Assembly (NCBI GenBank): GCA_017510405.1 | Contig: JAFWNG010000029.1 | Coordinates: forward strand, 28,290-92,289 | Direction: 5' to 3' | Length of the DNA: 64,000 nucleotides | From: Solobacterium sp. | GTDB lineage: Bacteria; Bacillota_I; Bacilli_A; Erysipelotrichales; Erysipelotrichaceae | In this document: positions 8,713 to 16,058 of the stretch, piece by piece | Layout: every line of letters starts with the position of its first letter | How positions within the stretch are numbered: position 1 is the stretch's first letter | Made by a program: the position numbers and the translations under genes | The notes under the pieces: generated by a model | What the model saw: only the letters and a program-made list of their open reading frames with translations | What the model was told of the DNA's origin: nothing | The model's database searches: none

Positions 8713-9240
8713 CTACAGCTTCATAAGCCATTCGATCAGCTTGTCGAGCCAGCCTTTTTTACGCGGCGTGCCGTACGTCTTTGTTTCCACGGAAACATTT
8801 TCTCCGTCGATATGCACAAGCATATAGCTGGGGTCGGTCATGTCGCGGTTGTGCCGGATCGATCCCGGATTCAGAAGACGCACCCCGTCTTCCGTCGTAT
8901 CGGATACCTGGTGCACATGGCCGAAGAAGACCAGGTCACATCCCAGTCCCTTCGCTTTTTTCGCCATCGGTCCGTAATGAAAATAGGACAGAAAGTCCAT
9001 ATGCCCGTGGCATACATAGATCTTATGACTGTCCGCCTGCAGCACGCGGCTGTACGGCACACTGTTTCCGTACAGGAAGTCATTATTCCCCATGACGCAG
9101 ATATAGCCTTCCATGTCTTCAATGCTCAGTTCGCTGTCGCCGCAGTGCACGAACATATCATAATCCGCATAGGTCTCCCGCAGCCATTTCAGACATGCCC
9201 TGTCACCGTGACTGTCACTGACCAGTACGATCTTTACCAT
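8713..9240 (-). CDS. YfcE/MJ0936-type metallophosphoesterase
   Basis: A 175-residue calcineurin-like phosphoesterase. Metal-binding motifs run in the usual order: SDSHGD at residues 8-13, the HCGD motif near 32, MGNND near 50, CHGH near 77, and FGHVHQV near 105. Family members hydrolyse phosphodiesters such as bis-pNPP in vitro with Mn2+; the physiological substrate is unknown. A lysine-rich C-terminal tail follows. The start has no SD; CATAAT in an extended -10 context lies six bases before ATG. Confidence 0.85.
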   Translation of the reverse strand: MVKIVLVSDSHGDRACLKWLRETYADYDMFVHCGDSELSIEDMEGYICVMGNNDFLYGNSVPYSRVLQADSHKIYVCHGHMDFLSYFHYGPMAKKAKGLGCDLVFFGHVHQVSDTTEDGVRLLNPGSIRHNRDMTDPSYMLVHIDGENVSVETKTYGTPRKKGWLDKLIEWLMKL

Positions 9241-9246
9241 GTCTGC

Positions 9247-9255
9247 ATTATGGCA
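9247..9255 (-). promoter_or_regulatory. extended -10 element of the phosphoesterase gene
   Basis: Minus strand TGCCATAAT, then GCAGAC, then ATG 9240. The segment through the start codon is nearly identical to that of the gene at 8224. Confidence 0.65.
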
Positions 9256-9290
9256 GAGACTGCGTCATCCCGCAAGACAACGAAAAAAGA

Positions 9291-9323
9291 CACAGCCTTT
9301 CAGCAGTGTCTTTCGTGTCTCTA
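9291..9323 (-). terminator. intrinsic terminator of the Lys/Ala-rich protein gene
   Basis: On the minus strand AAAGACAC pairs with GTGTCTTT around a 12-base loop, followed by TTTT, just after the stop codon at 9327. Confidence 0.75.
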
Positions 9324-9326
9324 TAA

Positions 9327-9926
9327 TTACTGAACGTCGAAGTACTTTCTGCGTTCCGGAGACAGGTTGTCGCAGTAATAACGAACTGTCAGAGTGTTGG
9401 AAACTTTGTTTGCCTCTGCCGGTTCAACAATGAAACGGTCGCCTTCCAGCATGCAGTTCAGGATGCCCTGGCAGCAGTTTTCCATGTTGTCGACACCTGC
9501 TTCAACTTCCGTTAACAGGTCGCCTGCATTGATCTCGATGTAGAGATAATCCATGGCATGAGCTTCGCCCTTCTTCCAGTTGATGACATCTTCATAGTGC
9601 TTGACAGTCTGCTTGAAGACTTCCGGTTTTTCTTCCTTTACAACGGCTTTCTTAGCTGCTGTTTTCTTAGCAGCAGGCTTCTTTTCAGCCTTTTCAGCTG
9701 TTGTCTTTTTAGCGGCAGCCTTCTTTGCAGGAGCCTTCTTAGCCGCTGTTTCTTTTGTATCCGCTGCTTCTTTCTTAGCAGTTGTCTTCTTCACAGCCGG
9801 TTTCTTTTCAGCGTCTGCCTTAGCAGCAGTCTTCTTCGCAGCTGTCTTCTTTACTGCTTTAACTGTTTCTTTTGTTTCTGTTGTAGCGACGGCTTCTTCA
9901 ACCGGTGTTGTTTTCTTTCTTGGCAT
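9327..9926 (-). CDS. lysine/alanine-rich histone H1-like repeat protein with C-terminal domain
   Basis: 199 residues. Residues about 25-110 are a low-complexity basic region built of KKTAAKK, AKKAPAKKAAAKK and AEKKPAAKK repeats. It resembles the tails of bacterial histone H1-like proteins such as AlgP and HC2, which bind nucleic acids without a fold. The last 85 residues form a separate, rather acidic domain (DVINWKKGEAHAMDYLYIE, CCQGILNCMLEGDRF) I cannot assign. The start MPRKK at 9926 has a GGAAGGAG SD; an upstream in-frame start lacks one. It is a single gene with its own terminator. A DNA- or RNA-binding role is inference from composition. Confidence 0.75.
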   Translation of the reverse strand: MPRKKTTPVEEAVATTETKETVKAVKKTAAKKTAAKADAEKKPAVKKTTAKKEAADTKETAAKKAPAKKAAAKKTTAEKAEKKPAAKKTAAKKAVVKEEKPEVFKQTVKHYEDVINWKKGEAHAMDYLYIEINAGDLLTEVEAGVDNMENCCQGILNCMLEGDRFIVEPAEANKVSNTLTVRYYCDNLSPERRKYFDVQ

Positions 9927-10093
9927 AATACTATACTCCTTCCTGGTTTTCTCAGCCGCGTGTATTATACCATTAAAACCGCTTAAATAAAGCACTTTTT
10001 GCACTTTTTGAGACCGCGTAAGCACTTTCACACGGAATTTTTACATACTTTCCGGATGAACATGCTAAACTAAGTACAGCAAGGATATATTTC

Positions 10094-11557
10094 ATGATCA
10101 TACATACAGAGGGAATGAAACAGATCGAAGCGGACTCCGGACTTACTGTACAGGAACTCATGGAGACTGCCGGAAAAGCGGTCGCAGCGGCAATTGAAGC
10201 ACATACCGAACCTGGTGCGAAGGTGCTTTTTCTGTGCGGAAAAGGCAATAACGGCGGCGATGCGTTTACCGCCGCAAGATACCTGCATGACCGTTCTTCG
10301 ACCTTTGTCCTGTGTGACGGAAAGCCGGTGACACCGGCCGCAGCAGCGGCATTTGAAGCGGCTTCATCAACACCGCGCATCGCAGTGCGTTCCCTGGAAA
10401 AGAAGATCCGAGATTTCGATGTGATCGTGGACGCTGTATACGGATTCGGCTATCACGGCACTCTGAAAGATTCCATGGAAAAGATCTTCCGGATCGTCAA
10501 CCGGAGCGGCGTGCGTGTTTTCAGCATTGATATCAACAGCGGCTGTGAGGCAGACACCGGGTACTGCGATCCGGATGCCCTGCATTCCGAGATCACCTTT
10601 GCTCTCGACTGCTACAAGCCGTTCCACATGATGCGTAAAGACCACCAGATGTTCGCTTCCTGCGAACTGCTGGATCTTTCTCTTCCGCATCCGCTTCACA
10701 GTCCGTATGCCGAGATGAACGAAGAACTCTTCTTTGCCGGTTTCCCGCGCAAAAAGGAAACAGCCTATAAAGGGACCTACGGACAGATCCTGATCACCGG
10801 CGGAAGCTACGGCATGGCCGGTGCCCTGAGTCTGAATATTCTCGGTGCGAAGACAGTCGGCGCTGCATATATTCACGCCGCCGTACCGAAAGAGATCTAC
10901 CCGATCGCAGCCGTGCGTCATATCACACCGGTATTCCATCCCTTCGACGGCGGTGATTTCCGCCCCGTACTGGAAGATCTTCTTCCGAACGTACGTTCAG
11001 TCGTCTTCGGCAGCGGCGCCGTTCACATGCCCCGCAAAGCCGACGTCATGGATATCATCCTGCAGAACAGCAAGGGACCGGTCGTACTGGATGCGGAAGG
11101 ACTCAATCTTCTGCAGCACAACACCTATATCCTGCGCTTTGTAAAATGTCCGGTCATCCTGACGCCGCACATCGGCGAGTTTGCCCGCCTGATCAATAAG
11201 CCCATCCACGCCGTCATGGATCACCGCATGGAATATGCCGAAGCATTTGCCCGTGAGAATAATGTCATTCTTGTGCTCAAGGGACCCAATACGCTGGTCG
11301 TTTCCCCGGCCGGTGAATACTATATCAACCAGAGCGGAAACCAGGCGCTTGCGCAGGCCGGCAGCGGCGATCTGCTGGCAGGTATCCTGGGCGGCATCCT
11401 GTCTCTGACATGCGACGTATTCAAAGCCGTCTGTATGGCAGTATGGCTGCACGGCTATCTTGCCGAAGAAGGCTGTAAAAAGTATTCCATTCAGAACTTC
11501 CCGATCGAAGAATATCCCGCGATCATGGACGAGGTCTTCCGCCGGCACGGATTCTGA
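10094..11557 (+). CDS. nnr: bifunctional NAD(P)H-hydrate epimerase/dehydratase
   Basis: A 487-residue repair enzyme for hydrated NADH and NADPH. The N-terminal YjeF_N domain (about 1-210) holds the epimerase motifs CGKGNNGGDAFTAAR and DAVYGFG. The C-terminal carbohydrate-kinase-like domain (about 225-485) has TGGSYGMAGA and the ADP-binding AQAGSGDLLAGILGG. Length and order match the fused bacterial enzyme. The ATG at 10094 follows AGCAAGGA; there is a second in-frame ATG eight codons later. A hairpin terminator follows. Confidence 0.93.
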   Translation: MIIHTEGMKQIEADSGLTVQELMETAGKAVAAAIEAHTEPGAKVLFLCGKGNNGGDAFTAARYLHDRSSTFVLCDGKPVTPAAAAAFEAASSTPRIAVRSLEKKIRDFDVIVDAVYGFGYHGTLKDSMEKIFRIVNRSGVRVFSIDINSGCEADTGYCDPDALHSEITFALDCYKPFHMMRKDHQMFASCELLDLSLPHPLHSPYAEMNEELFFAGFPRKKETAYKGTYGQILITGGSYGMAGALSLNILGAKTVGAAYIHAAVPKEIYPIAAVRHITPVFHPFDGGDFRPVLEDLLPNVRSVVFGSGAVHMPRKADVMDIILQNSKGPVVLDAEGLNLLQHNTYILRFVKCPVILTPHIGEFARLINKPIHAVMDHRMEYAEAFARENNVILVLKGPNTLVVSPAGEYYINQSGNQALAQAGSGDLLAGILGGILSLTCDVFKAVCMAVWLHGYLAEEGCKKYSIQNFPIEEYPAIMDEVFRRHGF

Positions 11558-11570
11558 AAACAGAGCATAC

Positions 11571-11600
11571 AAAAAGCAGAATTCGGTTTCTGCTTTTCTT
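11571..11600. terminator. bidirectional terminator between nnr and the LysR gene
   Basis: AAAAGCAGAA and TTTCTGCTTTT form a stem with a short TTCGG loop. Both strands place a T-run after the stem, so it can serve both converging genes. Confidence 0.75.
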
Positions 11601-12519
11601 ATTCCTCGGTATCCGTAAGCCGGATCATGGGATAATCCATTTCATAGTTCACGCACAGGTCGATAAAACGTTTGGCGCCTTCACTCAGTCGGCGCTTTTT
11701 CTGATAGATGATATGAAAATTTCTTCTCAGATCCAGCCCCTCCGGAATCAGCTCGACAAGTTTTCCCGCCATGATGCGCGGCGCCGCCATGCGGTACGGA
11801 AGCACGGACACGCCGATCCCCTTTTCCACTGCCTTGATCAGAGCTGTCGTACTGTAGGCTTCCCAGATCGGCTCAACGGTGAAGCCGGCCTTTTCCATGG
11901 CATGATCAAAGACTTCCCGGGTACCGCTTCCTTTTTCCCTCAGCAGGAATTTCATATTCCGCATTTCTTCCGCCCGGATCGTCTTCCGGTTCTGTCCGGG
12001 ATCCGATGACGGCCTGACCACCAGGGCAAGCCGGTCGCGCATATATGTACGCACTTCCAGACGGCTGTCATGAACGGTGCCTTCCACCAGAGCAAAATCC
12101 AGTTCACTGTTCCGCACTTTCTCTTCCAGTACTTCGCCCGGCGCTACCAGGACGCGTACCGGTGTCTGCGGCCAGCGGCTGTTATAGGCGCTGACATAAT
12201 CGGGAAGAAACTGTGAGCCGATCGTGATGCTGGCGCCGACACGGATCGGTCCGGCGGTGTCCCAGTTCATCATGTGTTCTTCCATATCGTCAAACAGGTT
12301 GCTGATATTCTGCGCATATTCCAGAAGACGCCGGCCCGCTTCCATCAATACCAGATGTCTGCCGTTTCTCTCGAACAGCATCGTACCGTAATATTCTTCC
12401 ATCTCTTTCAAAGCCAGCGACACTGCCGGCTGGCTCATATGCAGGAATTCCGCCGCGCGCGTCACGTTGCAGTCATGACCGCATACAGCCAGAAAGATCT
12501 TGATATGCCGGATCGTCAT
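11599..12519 (-). CDS. LysR family transcriptional regulator
   Basis: 306 residues. The N-terminal winged helix-turn-helix (residues 2-60; VTRAAEFLHMSQPAVSLALKEME) is followed by a periplasmic-binding-like effector domain (about 88-295). The effector is unknown. It is transcribed away from the two chromate-transporter-type genes across a very AT-rich intergenic region, the usual layout for a LysR regulator controlling its neighbour. The ATG has a GAGGAGG SD. Confidence 0.9.
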   Translation of the reverse strand: MTIRHIKIFLAVCGHDCNVTRAAEFLHMSQPAVSLALKEMEEYYGTMLFERNGRHLVLMEAGRRLLEYAQNISNLFDDMEEHMMNWDTAGPIRVGASITIGSQFLPDYVSAYNSRWPQTPVRVLVAPGEVLEEKVRNSELDFALVEGTVHDSRLEVRTYMRDRLALVVRPSSDPGQNRKTIRAEEMRNMKFLLREKGSGTREVFDHAMEKAGFTVEPIWEAYSTTALIKAVEKGIGVSVLPYRMAAPRIMAGKLVELIPEGLDLRRNFHIIYQKKRRLSEGAKRFIDLCVNYEMDYPMIRLTDTEE

Positions 12520-12602
12520 ATATGCGCCTCCTCTTATATCATTTTACTTATAAAAACTATTAATTAATATTATTTTTATTATTATTGATTCTCTTTTACC
12601 AT

Positions 12603-12628
12603 ATGTGCGTACAAGGAGGAACGCACAT
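12603..12628 (+). promoter_or_regulatory. start-codon hairpin with SD in the loop
   Basis: ATGTGCGT (12603-12610) can pair with ACGCACAT (12621-12628). The loop ACAAGGAGGA carries the SD and the stem includes the first two bases of the start codon 12627. This could slow initiation unless opened. Confidence 0.5.
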
Positions 12629-13229
12629 GGACAGCACAGCAGAAAAGAGCGGAAAGAAAACTTCCGCCAATACATACCTGACCCTGTTTCTTTCCACCTT
12701 CAAGATCAGCGCATGCACCTTCGGCGGCGGCTTCGTGATCATTCCGCTGCTGCGGAAAAAGTTTGTGGAAGAACTGCACTGGATCGAAGAAGAGGAAATG
12801 CTGGATCTGACAGCGATCGCCCAGTCCTCGCCGGGCGCCATCGCGGTCAATGCCTCGATCCTCATCGGCTATCACGTCGCCGGTGTCCCGGGCGCCCTGA
12901 TCACGATCCTCGGCACAGTTCTGCCGCCGCTGACGATCATCTCGGTGATCTCGGCATTCTACAAATCATTCCGCGACAACATCTATGTCAGTATGGCGAT
13001 GACCGGCATGCTTGCGGCCGTAGCCGCTGTGATCACGGACGTCGTATTCAATATGGCGGGGGATATCTTCCGCCGGAAAGATGTTGCTGCTGTATTGATG
13101 CTGGTGCTGGCGTTCATCGCCGTCCGGTATCTGAAAGTGAATATTCTGATTATTATTCTGGTATCGGCTCTGGTCGGTGCAGTACGCACACTGAGTAAGG
13201 AAAAAGCGGAAAAGGAGCGTGGTTTCTGA
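12627..13229 (+). CDS. chromate transporter-type protein, first half
   Basis: A 200-residue membrane protein with one CHR domain (PF02417). The family motif appears as CTFGGGFVIIPLL near residue 30 and SSPGAIAVNASILIGYHVAG near 70, with several hydrophobic segments to the end. Short-chain CHR proteins work as pairs encoded in tandem, as here. Export of chromate is known for some members, but many have other or unknown anions. The start ATG at 12627 is placed by AAGGAGG; a more upstream in-frame start lacks an SD. The stop overlaps the next gene's start. Confidence 0.85.
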   Translation: MDSTAEKSGKKTSANTYLTLFLSTFKISACTFGGGFVIIPLLRKKFVEELHWIEEEEMLDLTAIAQSSPGAIAVNASILIGYHVAGVPGALITILGTVLPPLTIISVISAFYKSFRDNIYVSMAMTGMLAAVAAVITDVVFNMAGDIFRRKDVAAVLMLVLAFIAVRYLKVNILIIILVSALVGAVRTLSKEKAEKERGF

Positions 13230-13795
13230 TGGTACTTCTACAGTTATTCCTGAGTTTTATGAAGATCGGTGTTCTCAGCATCGGCGGCGGCTATGCAGCT
13301 ATGCCGCTGATTCAGAACGAAGCGGTCGAGCTCCACGGCTGGTTGACCATGACGCAGTTTGCCGATATCATGACGATCGCCGAAATGACGCCGGGTCCGA
13401 TTGCGATTAACAGCGCTACGTTCGTCGGGATCCAGGCAGCGGGCATCCCCGGCGCGCTTGTCGCCACCGCGGGCTGCGTTCTGCCTTCCTGCATCATCGT
13501 TCTTACACTTGCTTATATCTATTACCGGTTCCGCGGTCTTTCCCTGATCCAGGGTATCCTTGCCGGCCTCCGTCCGGCAGTCATCGCCATGATCGCATCG
13601 GCAGGTCTTTCCCTGATCATTCTCAGCATCTACGGACAGAAGACCCTTCCCGCCGATCTTACCGCGGTACAGGTGATTCCTGTTATAATCTTCCTTGTCA
13701 GTTTTGCGGTACTTCGCCTGCGCAAACCTGATCCGATCATGGTAATGGCTTCGGCCGGCATCAGTTCCGTGATCCTTCTGAGTATATTCGGCTAG
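13229..13795 (+). CDS. chromate transporter-type protein, second half
   Basis: A 188-residue partner of the preceding gene with the same CHR domain: SIGGGYAAMPLIQNEAV near the N-terminus and EMTPGPIAINSATFVG near residue 52. The TGATG overlap (13227-13231) indicates translational coupling, so equal amounts of the two halves are expected. Probably regulated by the divergent LysR protein. Confidence 0.85.
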   Translation: MVLLQLFLSFMKIGVLSIGGGYAAMPLIQNEAVELHGWLTMTQFADIMTIAEMTPGPIAINSATFVGIQAAGIPGALVATAGCVLPSCIIVLTLAYIYYRFRGLSLIQGILAGLRPAVIAMIASAGLSLIILSIYGQKTLPADLTAVQVIPVIIFLVSFAVLRLRKPDPIMVMASAGISSVILLSIFG

Positions 13796-13807
13796 AAAGG
13801 CTTATAT

Positions 13808-14323
13808 ATGAACTACAGACTTATGAGCGGAAACCTCTATGCGGAAGGAAACAAAACTCCTGCAGCATCATTAAAATATGATATGTTCTCCAACGAGAAG
13901 CGGATCTATGACCGGGCGGGACAGCTTGTGTACACAGCTGATATCGTCAACGAAGGGACCGGCAGTGTCCGGCAGAAGAAATATGTCCTGCGCAGTCTTC
14001 AGGGCGTACCGGTGATCACAGCGTATCCCGGCTATGCCGAAGCGGAAGATCCTGAAATATACGGATGGCCGCTGGCACGCCTTCCCAAGACCGATCACGC
14101 AGACCTGAAGATCAAAGGTGAAGACTACACTCTGATCATGCAGAACTCGCAGTACTACGTCATGAACGATGAAAGCGAAAAACCGGCTGTCAGTGTGATC
14201 CACCGCGGGATCGGCGGCGGATGGAATATCGAAACATCCCTGGATCTTACGCCGGAGATCCTGCTGGCTGTCTTCGTGTTCTGCCGCAATATCGAAAGCG
14301 AGAATGAACTGATCATCGTATAA
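13808..14323 (+). CDS. hypothetical protein, possibly tubby/LURP-one-like fold
   Basis: 171 residues, no signal peptide or membrane segment clear enough to call. The alternating beta-strand pattern (IYDRAGQLVYTADIVN, YTLIMQNSQYYVMND) and the hydrophobic C-terminal helix (PEILLAVFVFCRNIE) resemble the LURP-one/tubby-like barrel. This is a weak, by-eye match. It starts 13 bases after the CHR gene with AAAGG as SD, so it may be co-transcribed, and it ends at a terminator. Confidence 0.5.
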   Translation: MNYRLMSGNLYAEGNKTPAASLKYDMFSNEKRIYDRAGQLVYTADIVNEGTGSVRQKKYVLRSLQGVPVITAYPGYAEAEDPEIYGWPLARLPKTDHADLKIKGEDYTLIMQNSQYYVMNDESEKPAVSVIHRGIGGGWNIETSLDLTPEILLAVFVFCRNIESENELIIV

Positions 14324-14324
14324 G

Positions 14325-14351
14325 AAAAACTCCTCTCAGCGAGGAGTTTTT
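14325..14351 (+). terminator. intrinsic terminator after the ChrA-type operon
   Basis: AAAAACTCCTC and GAGGAGTTTTT pair around TCAGC; the T-run follows directly. Confidence 0.85.
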
Positions 14352-14415
14352 ATGACCCGGTATAACTGAAGGGGATTCAGAGAAAACCGGCATGCTTCTG
14401 TGTCAGATGACTGAC

Positions 14416-15636
14416 TCAGTCCTGACCTTCCATATAGCGGATCATCGCCAGCGCAGTGCGCTTTGCTTCGTCCGCCGCCGCTACGACTGTGCGGGAACCA
14501 TGTACAACGTCGCCTGCCGCAAAGACGCCTTCACGTGTCGTCATGCCGTTCTCATCGGTGATCAGAAGGCCCTTTTCGTTGCCTTCCAGACCGGCAGTCG
14601 TCAGGATCAGTTTGTTCTTCGGCGCCTGTGAAACGGCAAGGATCACAGAATCTGCCTTGACCTGACGCAGTTCTTCTTCATAACCGACGACCTTGTCTTC
14701 TTCGTCAAAGATAGCGATGCGGAACACCGGACCTTCTTCGGTGATCTTTTCGATCGCATGTCCGAAGACAAACTCAGCACCGTCAAGACGCGCATAATCC
14801 ACTTCGTGGTCGCTTGCCGCGATACGCTTGGAGCGCGCATACAGCGTAACATTTTCCGCACCGTGGCGCAGTGCCGTACGGGCAACGTCCATCGCGACAT
14901 TTCCCATACCGATGACAGCTACACTCGCCCCGAGACGGAACGCGCCCGGGTTGGCAAGATAGGAGATGCCGAAGTGAACGTTCGGATTGCTTTCGCCTTC
15001 GATTCCGAGGTTCTTCGGGCGCCATACACCGGTGCCTACAAATACGGAGGCATAGCCGTCACGGAACAGATTATCGATCGTCAGTGCTTCACCTAAGACC
15101 GTGTTCGGACGGAACTGGATATCCAGCCGGTCGAGGATCCTTCGGTAGCGGTCCAGCAGTGTTTTGGAAAGACGGAATTCCGGGATACCATACCGCAACA
15201 TTCCGCCGATATGATCGTTGTCGTCAAAGATCGTTACATCGTATCCGTTTACCGCCAGTTCCACTGCAGCTGTCAGTCCGGCCGGGCCGCTGCCGATCAC
15301 GGCAACGCGCTTGCCCTTCTTTTCCGGCTTTTCAAACCGTACACGGTCGAGATACGCTTCCGATACAAAACGTTCAATACTGAAGAAAGATACCGGACTT
15401 CCCTTGCGTCCGAGTACGCAGTGTCCTGCACACTGTGCCTGATGATCGCATACGATGGCACAGAATACCGACATCGGGTTGTTTTCAAATAACTGCTTGC
15501 CGGCATCCATCAGCCGGTTTTCCTTGAACTTTTTGATTACTTCAGGGATCGGTGTGTGGATCGGGCAGCCTTTCTGGCACATCGGTACCTTGCACTGCAG
15601 ACAGCGGTTCGCTTCATTCATGATCATCAGAGCCAT
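14416..15636 (-). CDS. GltD-like NAD(P)H-dependent oxidoreductase
   Basis: 406 residues. The N-terminal cysteine-rich domain (CLQCKVPMCQKGCP, then CAIVCDHQAQCAGHC) binds two 4Fe-4S clusters. It is followed by an FAD Rossmann motif VAVIGSGPAGLTAA near residue 110, an NADPH Rossmann motif VAVIGMGNVAMDVA near 240, and the final FAD motif GVFAAGDVVHG. The family includes the glutamate synthase small subunit and the NfnB subunit. No large glutamate synthase subunit or partner flavoprotein is near, so the electron acceptor is unknown. A strong SD (GAGGAGGT) precedes ATG 15636. Confidence 0.85.
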   Translation of the reverse strand: MALMIMNEANRCLQCKVPMCQKGCPIHTPIPEVIKKFKENRLMDAGKQLFENNPMSVFCAIVCDHQAQCAGHCVLGRKGSPVSFFSIERFVSEAYLDRVRFEKPEKKGKRVAVIGSGPAGLTAAVELAVNGYDVTIFDDNDHIGGMLRYGIPEFRLSKTLLDRYRRILDRLDIQFRPNTVLGEALTIDNLFRDGYASVFVGTGVWRPKNLGIEGESNPNVHFGISYLANPGAFRLGASVAVIGMGNVAMDVARTALRHGAENVTLYARSKRIAASDHEVDYARLDGAEFVFGHAIEKITEEGPVFRIAIFDEEDKVVGYEEELRQVKADSVILAVSQAPKNKLILTTAGLEGNEKGLLITDENGMTTREGVFAAGDVVHGSRTVVAAADEAKRTALAMIRYMEGQD

Positions 15637-15724
15637 GATCGTACCTCCTCATATCGTCATAAGAATTTTACCGAAAACGCTTACATACGGGAATGGACAA
15701 AACGAACCAAAATATGTATGAAAA

Positions 15725-15747
15725 GAAAAAAGGAAGCCGGAGCTTCC
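15725..15747 (-). terminator. intrinsic terminator after the FakA-C-like gene
   Basis: GGAAGC-TCCG-GCTTCC followed by TTTTTTC on the minus strand. Confidence 0.8.
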
Positions 15748-15754
15748 CTGTTTC

Positions 15755-16012
15755 CTAACCCTTCAGTCCTTCTTCCTGACGCTGCATGTTTTCCACGACT
15801 ACGTCGTAGATGTCACCGATGGACTGTCCGTATTCCAGAACGAGCCACGGCTCATTGGTATGGAAATGGATCTTGATCAGTGTGTCATCACCGACGACCA
15901 GCAGGCAGTCGCCCTTGAAGTGCTCGGTAATATAATCGTGAATTTCGTCTTCGTCGAGATCTTCGCCCTCGATCAGAAGCTGGGTGTCAAATTTGAATTC
16001 AAGCTGTGCCAT
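15755..16012 (-). CDS. stand-alone FakA C-terminal-like domain protein
   Basis: 85 residues covering only the last domain of fatty acid kinase A/DAK2-type proteins: the GDCLLVVGDDTLIKIHFHT segment, then VLEYGQSIGDIYDVVVENM. In full-length FakA this C-terminal domain follows the nucleotide-binding DhaL-like and middle domains, both absent here. Nothing upstream suggests a truncation: it has a strong SD (CGGAGGAT) and its own terminator downstream. It lies 46 bases after the glycosidase gene and is probably co-transcribed. It may bind an acyl-carrier partner or act as a regulator; this is inference. Confidence 0.7.
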   Translation of the reverse strand: MAQLEFKFDTQLLIEGEDLDEDEIHDYITEHFKGDCLLVVGDDTLIKIHFHTNEPWLVLEYGQSIGDIYDVVVENMQRQEEGLKG

Positions 16013-16058
16013 AGTAATCCTCCGTATCTGTTAAAGATTCAGTAATATCAGCGGCTTC

